Assembly: GCA_030427205.1 (NCBI GenBank)
Contig: JAUHXC010000061.1
Location: forward strand, 1-49,921
DNA length: 49,921 nucleotides
Direction: 5' to 3'
Source: a bacterium
Lineage (GTDB): Bacteria; Myxococcota_A; Bradymonadia; UBA7976; UBA1532
This document shows, piece by piece, positions 44,501-49,921 of this stretch. The notes under the pieces are model-generated. The model did not search any database. It worked only from the letters and a program-made list of their open reading frames with translations, and was not told the origin of the DNA. The position numbers and the translations under genes are program-made. Within the stretch, counting starts at the first letter, position 1; every line of letters begins with the position of its first letter.

Positions 44501-47500
44501 TCCCGGTCCGACTGGCTGGCGTTGCTCGTCGCGGGGCAGTTGTCCTGGTCGTCGGCGACGCGGTCCCAGTCCATGTCATCGATGCCATCCGGCTCGGTCA
44601 GGCCGAAGACATCCGACGTCTCGAGCTGGCAGTCCGAGCCCACGCCGTCTCCGTCGAGGTCTTCTTGCTCGCTGTTGGGCGTCCAGCGGCAGTTGTCCAC
44701 CGCCTCGACGCCGTCTCCATCCGGATCAGGGAAGTCGCGGACACCGTCATCGTCGACGTCCGGATTGCAGCCGATCTCGTCGAAGTCCATGCGGAACGGC
44801 CCCTGCCAGGGCATGTCGTCCAGGTCGAACGCTTGCTCGCCGTCCATGTGCAACGCCGGGTTGTTGGCGTGGCGCGGGCAGAGATCCCCACCATTCGGCA
44901 GGCCGTCGCCGTCCTCGTCGTCGTCGCACCCGTCGCCCCGTCGGTCCCGGTCGAGATCCGCCTGCCCCGGGTTGTGCAGCGCCGGGCAGTTGTCGAGGGC
45001 GTCGAGCAGGCCGTCGCCGTCGTCGTCGTCGTCGCACGCGTCGCCCACGTCATCGTCGTCGAGGTCGGCCTGGTCGCGATTGTTGATGTTCGGACAGTTG
45101 TCCGCCAGATCGGCGATGCCGTCATCATCCCGATCCTGCGCTTCGCCTTCGGAGGGCATGGGATCGTCGCAGACGTCCCCCACGCCGTTGTTATCGCGAT
45201 CTTCCTGCCACGGGTTGAAGATACCCGGGCAGTTGTCTCGAATCCCGGGGATACCGTCGTTGTCCGGATCATCGTCGCAGGCATCCGCGCGGCCGTCGCC
45301 GTCGTTATCGTCGCCGCTGCTGGTCAGCGGGCACGGGTCGACATAGTCGGCGTAGCCGTCGCCGTCCGTATCGGCGTCGAAGGGGTCGGTGCCCAGCACG
45401 GCCTCGTAGGCATCATCCGCCGGGTCTTCGTCGTTCCGGCCGTCGTCGTTGGGGTCGCAGGCGTCCCCGCCCTCGATGCCGTCGTTGTCCTGCTGGTCCG
45501 GGTTGTAGACGCCGGGGCAGTTGTCGGTATCGGGTGCGCCGGGGTTCTCGGGCACTTCGTCGCCGTCGTCGTCGTCGTCGCAGACGTCGCCGAGGCCATC
45601 CCGGTCGAGGTCCACCTGCTCCGGGTTGTCGACGAGCCGGCAATTGTCGAAGCGGTCTTCGATGCCGTCGTCGTCGTCGTCGTCGTCGCAGACGTCGCCG
45701 GCACCGTCGCCGTCGGTATCGGTCTGCGCGTCGGCGTTGCGCACGAGGCGACAGGTGTCGACGTCGTCGAGGATGCCGTCGTCATCGTCGTCGTTATCAC
45801 ACGCGTCGCCCCGGCCGTCGCCGTCGGTATCGAGCTGGTCTTCGTTGGCGACGAAGGGGCAGTTGTCGATTGCATCGGGCACGCCGTCGTTGTCGGGGTC
45901 GTCGTCGCAGACGTCGCCGATGCCATCGTGGTCGCTGTCGCTCTGGTCGACGTTGCGAATCCGGGGGCAGTTGTCGCCGCCGGTGCACGCGCAATCCTCA
46001 CCACCTCCCGGCTCGCTCTCGTCGCACCGCCGGCATGTGTTCGAGCAGTGGCCGTCGATGTCACAGTCAACGCCCGGCGCATCACATGGCCGGTCGCAGT
46101 CGGGGATCCCGTCTCCGTCGTCGTCGGCGTCGCATCGATCGCCTTCGCCGTCCCCATCGGTATCTCGCTGACGCAGGACGAGTTGGCCGGCCTCGTCCAC
46201 CTCACCGGTGGGATCCCCCCACTGGTCCACGGCCGCCTCACGGGGGTTGAAGGTATTCTTGCAGTTGTCTTCGCCGTCGACCACGAGGTCGTCGTCGCTG
46301 TCGGGGTCCCGCGGATCGGTCCCTCGCTGGGACTCCTCTTCATTGCTCAGGCCGTCACCGTCGCGGTCGTCGTCGCATTCATCACCCACGCCGTCCTCGT
46401 CGAAGTCGAGCTGCTCGGGGTTGGGCGTCAGCGGGCAGTTGTCTACAGCGTCGGCCCAGATGTCATTGTCGTCGTCCTGATCGCAGGCGTCCCCGAACGC
46501 GTCGATGTCGCTGTTGATCTGCATCGGGTTGGCGACGCGCTGGCAGTTGTCGATCAGGTCTTCGACACCGTCTCCGTCGTCGTCCGAATCACATTCATCA
46601 CCCGCGCCGTCGCCGTCCGTATCCGTCTGGTCGTCATTCGCATCGACGGGGCAGTTGTCGTCGAGGTCCGGATCGCCGTCGCCGTCGTCATCGTCGTCGC
46701 AGACATCGCCTATGCCGTCACTGTCGAGATCCTCCTGGTTCTGGTTCGGATCGAGCGGGCAGTTGTCATCAACATCCCGATGGCCGTCGTTGTCATCGTC
46801 GTCGTCGCAGGCGTCGCCCCGCCCCTCCCCGTCGGTATTGAGCTGGGTCTCATTCGCCACGAACTGGCAGTTGTCATCGGAGTCATCGACGCCGTCGTCG
46901 TCGTCATCGTCGTCGCAGGCGTCGCCCTCTCCCTCCCCGTCGGTATTGCGCTGGTCGTCATTGGATGTCAGCGGACAATTGTCTTCGGCGTCGATCGTGC
47001 CGTCGCCGTCGTCGTCGTCGTCGCAGACGTCGCCTGCGCCGTCCGCGTCGGTATCCAACTGGTCGGGGTTCGCGTCCAGCGGGCAGTTGTCGGTGGCGTC
47101 GACAGCGCCGTCTTCGTCGTCGTCGTCGTCGCATGCGTTGCCGCCGTCCGGCAGGCCATCGGTATTGGCCTGACCCGGGTTCGCAACCTGCGGGCAGTTG
47201 TCGTTCTCGTCGGGTCGATCGTCGTTGTCGTCATCGGGGTCGCATGCGTTGCCCACTCCGTCCCCGTCGGTATCGGTCCGATCGTCCGAGCGGAGCAGCG
47301 GGCAGTTGTCATCGGCGTCGGGCCATCCGTCGCCGTCGTCGTCGAGATCGCACGGGTTTCCGCTGCCGTCGTTGTCGGTATCTGTCTGATCCGGATCAGG
47401 GTTCAGAGGGCAGTTGTCGATCCCGTCGAGGCGGCCGTCGTTGTCGTCGTCGCCGTCGCAGAGATTGCCCGCGCCGTCGCCGTCGGTATCCGTCTGATCC

Positions 47501-49921
47501 GGGTCGGGCGGATCTACGCTGCGCGGGCAGTTGTCCACGAGGTCGGTCCGGCCGTCGTTGTCATCGTCCAGGTCACAGACGTCGCCGTCGCCGTCGCCGT
47601 CGGTATCGGTCTGGTCCGGATCCGCCGGATTCACGCTGCGCGGGCAGTTGTCGGCGGCGTCTACGCGACCGTCGTTGTCATCGTCGAGGTCGCAGACATC
47701 GCCGTCGCCGTCGCCGTCGGAATCGGTCTGATCGGGGTCGTCGTTGCGGGGGCAGTTGTCGGCGACATCGAGCCGGCCGTCGTCGTCGTCGTCGAGATCA
47801 CAGACATCGCCATCGCCATCGCCATCGGTATCAGTCTGATCCGGATCGGGGTTCAGGGGGCAGTTGTCGGCCTCGTCGACGCGGCCGTCGTTGTCATCGT
47901 CGGTATCACAGATGTTGCCGGCGCCGTCCTGATCGGTATCGGTCTGATCCGGGTCCGCCGGGTCCACGCTGCGCGGGCAGTTGTCGACCTCGTCGGGGCG
48001 GCCGTCGTTATCGTCGTCGGGATCACAGCCGTCGCCTCTGCCGTCGCCGTCGGTATCGGTCTGATCCGGCTCGGGGTCGAGCGGGCAGTTGTCGGCGATG
48101 TCGACCCGGCCGTCGTTGTCGTCGTCGTCGTCGCAGATATCGCCGATGCCGTCGCCGTCGGTGTCCAGCTGGTCGGGGTTGAACTGCGCGCAGTTGTCGA
48201 CCTCGTCGAGGCTGCCGTCGTTGTCGTCGTCGTCGTCGCACGCGTCGCCGAAACCGTCGCCGTCGGTATCGACCTGATCTCGGTTCGGCAGGCCGGGGCA
48301 GTTGTCGCGACACGGGGAGACCGTATTGCCCCGGCACGTCGGGCGCTGGGGATCGTTCGTCTCGACGATATCGTCGTTGTCGTCGTCTTCGTCGCAGACG
48401 TCGCCGATGCCATCCGGTTCGGCGTCCTCCTGCCCCGGGTTGAAGGCGACCGGGCAGTTGTCGATGGGATCATCGACGCCGTCGCGGTCGTCGTCGGGGT
48501 CACATGCGTTGCCGAAGCCGTTCTCGTCGGTGTCGATCTGCCCCGCGTTGGCCACGAGCGGGCAATTGTCGTCGGAGTCTTCGTGGCCGTCGCCGTCGTC
48601 GTCGGTATCGCAGACGTCCCCGTCTCCGTCTTCGTCCGTATCGGTCTGGTCGGGGTCTGCCGGGTCTACGCTGCGCGGGCAGTTGTCGGCGGCGTCGAGC
48701 AGACCGTCGTTGTCGTCGTCGGGATCACAGCCGTCGCCTGTGCCGTCGCCGTCGGTATCGGTCTGATCGGGCTCGGCGTCGAGCGGGCAGTTGTCGTCGA
48801 TGTCGGCCCGACCGTCGTTGTCGTCGTCTCCATCGCAGACGTCACCTGCGCCGTCGCCGTCAGTATCGGTCTGATCCGGATCAGCCGGCGCCACACTGCG
48901 CGGGCAGTTGTCGACCCCGTCGTCCAGGCCGTCGTTGTCATCGTCGGTGTCGCACAGGTCCCCGGTGCCATCTCCATCGGTATCGGTCTGGTCCGGATCG
49001 GCTGGATCTACCGTGCGCGGACAGTTGTCGTTGTCATCGAGTTGGCCGTCGTTGTCGTCATCAGCATCACAGACGTCGCCCGTCCCGTCGCCGTCAGTAT
49101 CAGTCTGATCGGGCTCGGGGTTCAGCGGGCAGTTGTCGAACACGTCAGCTCGCCCGTCGTTGTCGTCATCGGCATCACAGACGTCGCCTGTACCGTCGCC
49201 GTCGGTATCGGTCTGATCGGGATCCGCAGGGTCGACGCTGCGCGGGCAGTTGTCGTTCTCATCGGGGCGGCCATCGTTGTCGTCATCGTCATCGCAGACG
49301 TCGCCTGTGCCGTCGCCGTCGGTATCGGTCTGCTCGGGCTCGGGATCCAGCGGGCAGGTGTCGATCGTATCGATTCGACCGTCGTTGTCATCATCGGTGT
49401 CGCAGAGGTCTCCGGCGCCGTCCCCATCGGTATCGGTCTGATCCGGATCAGCCGGCGCCACACTGCGTGGGCAGTTGTCGACCCCGTCGGCCAAGCCGTC
49501 GTTGTCGTCGTCGCCGTCGCAGACATTGCCCGCGCCGTCGCCGTCGGTATCGGTCTGATCCGGATCGGGGTTCAGAGGGCAGTTGTCGGCCTCGTCGACG
49601 CGGCCGTCGTTGTCATCGTCGGCATCACAGATGTTGCCAGCGCCGTCCTGATCGGTATCGGTCTGATCCGGGTCCGCTGGATCCACGCTGCGCGGGCAGT
49701 TGTCGACCTCGTCGGGGCGGCCGTCGTTGTCGTCGTCGGGATCACAGCCATCGCCTCTGCCGTCGCCGTCGGTATCGGTCTGATCCGGCCCGGCGTCGAG
49801 CGGGCAGTTGTCGGCGATGTCGACCCGGCCGTCGTTGTCGTCGTCGTCGTCGCAGATATCGCCGATGCCGTCGCCGTCGGTGTCCAGCTGGTCGGGGTTG
49901 AACTGCGCGCAGTTGTCGACC
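39673..49921 (-). CDS. giant thrombospondin type 3 repeat surface protein, continuous with outer-membrane barrel protein; N-terminus outside window
   Basis: A single frame without stops runs from the window end to TAA at 39673-39675: 3416 codons, with the start not seen. From the window end to about 41760 it is almost wholly TSP3 repeats of type DTDGDGxGDxCDxDDDNDGxxD with DNCP, a calcium-binding surface repeat. A MYXO-CTERM-like end follows (GGSCSQAAVG, FALFALFLGLLSRRRR), then immediately a signal-peptide-like MAAALVAVVWPTGPASA, a beta-barrel region and further TSP3 repeats ending CPEL. This looks like two genes joined in frame. The Ser/Thr kinase overlaps its stop. A recent 1719-bp-offset duplication is visible near the window end. 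Confidence 0.85.
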   Translation of the reverse strand, partial: VDNCAQFNPDQLDTDGDGIGDICDDDDDNDGRVDIADNCPLDAGPDQTDTDGDGRGDGCDPDDDNDGRPDEVDNCPRSVDPADPDQTDTDQDGAGNICDADDDNDGRVDEADNCPLNPDPDQTDTDGDGAGNVCDGDDDNDGLADGVDNCPRSVAPADPDQTDTDGDGAGDLCDTDDDNDGRIDTIDTCPLDPEPEQTDTDGDGTGDVCDDDDDNDGRPDENDNCPRSVDPADPDQTDTDGDGTGDVCDADDDNDGRADVFDNCPLNPEPDQTDTDGDGTGDVCDADDDNDGQLDDNDNCPRTVDPADPDQTDTDGDGTGDLCDTDDDNDGLDDGVDNCPRSVAPADPDQTDTDGDGAGDVCDGDDDNDGRADIDDNCPLDAEPDQTDTDGDGTGDGCDPDDDNDGLLDAADNCPRSVDPADPDQTDTDEDGDGDVCDTDDDGDGHEDSDDNCPLVANAGQIDTDENGFGNACDPDDDRDGVDDPIDNCPVAFNPGQEDAEPDGIGDVCDEDDDNDDIVETNDPQRPTCRGNTVSPCRDNCPGLPNRDQVDTDGDGFGDACDDDDDNDGSLDEVDNCAQFNPDQLDTDGDGIGDICDDDDDNDGRVDIADNCPLDPEPDQTDTDGDGRGDGCDPDDDNDGRPDEVDNCPRSVDPADPDQTDTDQDGAGNICDTDDDNDGRVDEADNCPLNPDPDQTDTDGDGDGDVCDLDDDDDGRLDVADNCPRNDDPDQTDSDGDGDGDVCDLDDDNDGRVDAADNCPRSVNPADPDQTDTDGDGDGDVCDLDDDNDGRTDLVDNCPRSVDPPDPDQTDTDGDGAGNLCDGDDDNDGRLDGIDNCPLNPDPDQTDTDNDGSGNPCDLDDDGDGWPDADDNCPLLRSDDRTDTDGDGVGNACDPDDDNDDRPDENDNCPQVANPGQANTDGLPDGGNACDDDDDEDGAVDATDNCPLDANPDQLDTDADGAGDVCDDDDDGDGTIDAEDNCPLTSNDDQRNTDGEGEGDACDDDDDDDGVDDSDDNCQFVANETQLNTDGEGRGDACDDDDDNDGHRDVDDNCPLDPNQNQEDLDSDGIGDVCDDDDDGDGDPDLDDNCPVDANDDQTDTDGDGAGDECDSDDDGDGVEDLIDNCQRVANPMQINSDIDAFGDACDQDDDNDIWADAVDNCPLTPNPEQLDFDEDGVGDECDDDRDGDGLSNEEESQRGTDPRDPDSDDDLVVDGEDNCKNTFNPREAAVDQWGDPTGEVDEAGQLVLRQRDTDGDGEGDRCDADDDGDGIPDCDRPCDAPGVDCDIDGHCSNTCRRCDESEPGGGEDCACTGGDNCPRIRNVDQSDSDHDGIGDVCDDDPDNDGVPDAIDNCPFVANEDQLDTDGDGRGDACDNDDDDDGILDDVDTCRLVRNADAQTDTDGDGAGDVCDDDDDDDGIEDRFDNCRLVDNPEQVDLDRDGLGDVCDDDDDGDEVPENPGAPDTDNCPGVYNPDQQDNDGIEGGDACDPNDDGRNDEDPADDAYEAVLGTDPFDADTDGDGYADYVDPCPLTSSGDDNDGDGRADACDDDPDNDGIPGIRDNCPGIFNPWQEDRDNNGVGDVCDDPMPSEGEAQDRDDDGIADLADNCPNINNRDQADLDDDDVGDACDDDDDGDGLLDALDNCPALHNPGQADLDRDRRGDGCDDDEDGDGLPNGGDLCPRHANNPALHMDGEQAFDLDDMPWQGPFRMDFDEIGCNPDVDDDGVRDFPDPDGDGVEAVDNCRWTPNSEQEDLDGDGVGSDCQLETSDVFGLTEPDGIDDMDWDRVADDQDNCPATSNASQSDRDRDGIGDACDIDRDGDGLPERRMAYDERHVRAAGPFDLCPDLPSAENGDLDGDGIGDPCDGDMDNDRIPDIIDDCIIFPPQPARTDLNGDGVVDRRDDDLDGDGVGNACDDDTDGDGHPDDLDACPLDWNPGFQAQGPDGCTMGRRPTLPGSPTGLCTGFLKGYDDADADLDGLRDECDPDIDGDGILNINEIPECVRVPGHDRSQTAGPGWGAGACSGDFDLDGIPDEDDNCVYLANADQVDADDNGVGDACDVQCEDGSSGPDCDGDGIAEANDNCPGQSFRSTSDADRDGVGDACDPDLDGDGIPQGDDTGIRCRYGCHLFGQIFDDLGCDSCVDNCPRRANRDQSDHDGDGAGDACDSDDDNDGLPDARDLCPLVPAPADTPIDGQPDMDRDGIGDACDTDRDGDDVLEDGEMPGEGGAPWTGLQVVPVEANAPGVVGRYPTDMRVARGRQTPGDGEVGPDSTPCRPGQRIGCDDNCPDVENPDQRDRDGDGIGDACDEDFEDIDDCPDIGDYALVFNADGVSARCTIDDDGDGMPWPADNCPRVANPPRGLDDDCLIGCPKLQLDADLDGVGDACEPRWHVDEQPDIDDDGYPDTTDNCPAVPNGDQETAENGYPLACEDDPDGDGVGVDGDNCDRIANADQSDIDGDGEGDVCDIDIDGDAVLNDDDNCPTRENADQLDTDGDGRGDDCDPDDDGDGLSDLCEEGCLAGGPPLVTERYDGPGDGDDVDCTVAAPADLPERAAEQARCDVLRDEMAEAALLDPSQDLGDDCSLPEGLFTSPKHADSDGDGALDGVEIGGSDPARVSSAVRSNPRLADSDGDGLCDREERESWPAAADERTCAVTPDGSDPLLWDTDGDGMRDRIEVAWSWSPNCPDTDGDGVNDGDEFVNGTDPTNPDTDGDGSSDGQERDSFSDPLDPADTPEHAAQGRLIGGSCSQAAVGRSRATPTCFALFALFLGLLSRRRRWLMAAALVAVVWPTGPASAQVEPGDATLGDAPVSEVRESSAGGYSTTVFRSWGLDGGWAGLASSALPHLYLEVLLSAGYAPGVLDFEPDAPERQKSRVVGQRIDSALSLGLGLFDRFEVRAHLPYYEAAVSEGYQQDFPTTSFTSGLGDLGLLLKGTLLDARHSPVGVAVAAVGNVPLGDGASLNSDGRFVPEVILAVDAVRLLPRLSLSANVGGRWRADAQAFGDEVGTQVTWSGGVSYDAYTSGYGLLRRASVMAEARGAEDIGETHSPREAVLGGQVKLAAVVVGVGMGIRLSGEDDGAAGLAPVSAMLGVAWQSQRDRDGDELEDAIDMCPDGVEDFDGFEDGDGCADPDNDGDGIPDVEDGYEAGAEFGRCRDEPEDLDGFQDQDGCPELDNDNDGLPDDVDQCRDVAEDMNGIVDDDGCPDGDADGDSYLDYQDDCPEVACIEGEMCEAGCPDTDGDGVLDRIDECRKDPCLPGQGCYLGCPDADDDSVPDRSDRCPGEMEDEPDGNDPDGCPGDQSDRDGDGVPDRVDRCPDRKDYVRINYANRDGCPKADRDKDEVPDEVDACPDEKEDLFTGRVDGCPGEAKPETESQDGCPPGDDLPDSDADGLPDCRDKCPALPEDDAGAIDGCPEL
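41596..41700 (-). other. MYXO-CTERM-like sorting signal inside the reading frame
   Basis: GGSCSQAAVGRS, then a hydrophobic helix FALFALFLGLL and an Arg cluster RRRR, matches the Gly-Cys/helix/Arg layout of MYXO-CTERM tails, which normally end a protein. Here the frame continues through TGG CTG ATG into the next module. A TGA overlapping that ATG exists one frame away. Confidence 0.6.
41760..49921 (-). repeat. thrombospondin type 3 repeat array
   Basis: More than 8 kb of tandem imperfect repeats of about 75-115 bp encode Asp-rich calcium loops with one or two cysteines per unit. Units vary most near 41760-46500, which also contain non-repeat inserts (for example 42200-42350 and 43090-43260), and become more uniform towards the window end. 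Confidence 0.93.
47830..48202 (-). repeat. long internal duplication, first copy (second copy 49549-49921)
   Basis: About 370 bases are nearly identical to 49549-49921 at a fixed offset of 1719 bases (573 codons), well above the similarity of ordinary neighbouring TSP3 units. The second copy is cut by the window end, so its full length is unknown. Confidence 0.7.

Noticed and set aside
41760..49921. Regularly spaced near-identical motifs that could suggest a CRISPR array
   Set aside because: The units are in frame, encode TSP3 repeats and have no non-repetitive spacers of constant length.

Overview
The window is very GC-rich and has the hallmarks of a predatory or secretion-rich Gram-negative bacterium of the Myxococcota (former Deltaproteobacteria). 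It carries many lipoproteins, a MYXO-CTERM type C-terminal sorting signal, MopE-like Cys/Asp repeats, a giant thrombospondin type 3 (TSP3) calcium-binding repeat protein, a transmembrane Ser/Thr kinase and two two-component systems. The genus assignment is inference; there is no rRNA or tRNA gene in the window. No CRISPR array, insertion sequence, integrase or attachment site is visible.

Layout. 1-2772: a truncated cyclic-nucleotide-binding-like protein, an HtrA-type protease and an AI-2E family permease, all on the minus strand. 2858-22601: an accessory region built from two paralogous families. The L family is about 250-residue lipoproteins with an identical six-cysteine tail (intact at 3020, 3796, 11085 and 15852; decayed at 2858 and 15613). 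The P family is M28-peptidase-like lipoproteins with a Cys-rich C-terminal half (4727 frameshifted, 6577, 20823). A 14-bp imperfect palindrome, consensus TGGCGATWTCGCYA, lies in front of these transcription units, seven times in all. Between them are a beta-propeller/di-haem cytochrome c lipoprotein (8363), the remains of a nonribosomal peptide cluster (12103-14573, with only MbtH intact), and a probable operon: L lipoprotein (15852), apolipoprotein N-acyltransferase fused to a caspase-like domain (16597), NarX-like kinase (18766) and NarL-like regulator (20109), followed by the only P copy with an intact zinc site (20823).

22723-36907: ordinary and accessory envelope genes. These are a small beta-barrel protein, a SpoIID-domain lipoprotein with a MYXO-CTERM tail, an unknown two-helix membrane protein, an extracytoplasmic intradiol-dioxygenase-like lipoprotein, an OmpR-type two-component pair, a SprA-like HExxH protein, a LysR regulator, a MopE-like lipoprotein, a collagen-like secreted protein, a long-chain type acyl-CoA dehydrogenase behind a TetR-like operator, and a small lipoprotein.

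36959-49921: a minus-strand unit made of a giant TSP3 protein (its start lies beyond the window end), continuous in frame with an outer-membrane barrel/TSP3 protein, and overlapped by one base by a transmembrane Ser/Thr kinase.

The best candidate for an undescribed system is the 15541-22601 block. A lipoprotein, a dedicated N-acyltransferase/caspase-like fusion, a two-component system and a secreted metallopeptidase sit together, and the lipoprotein and peptidase families share a putative operator with further copies at 3020-8346 and 11085-11843. Family assignments come from motifs read directly in the translated sequence; how the parts work together is inference.
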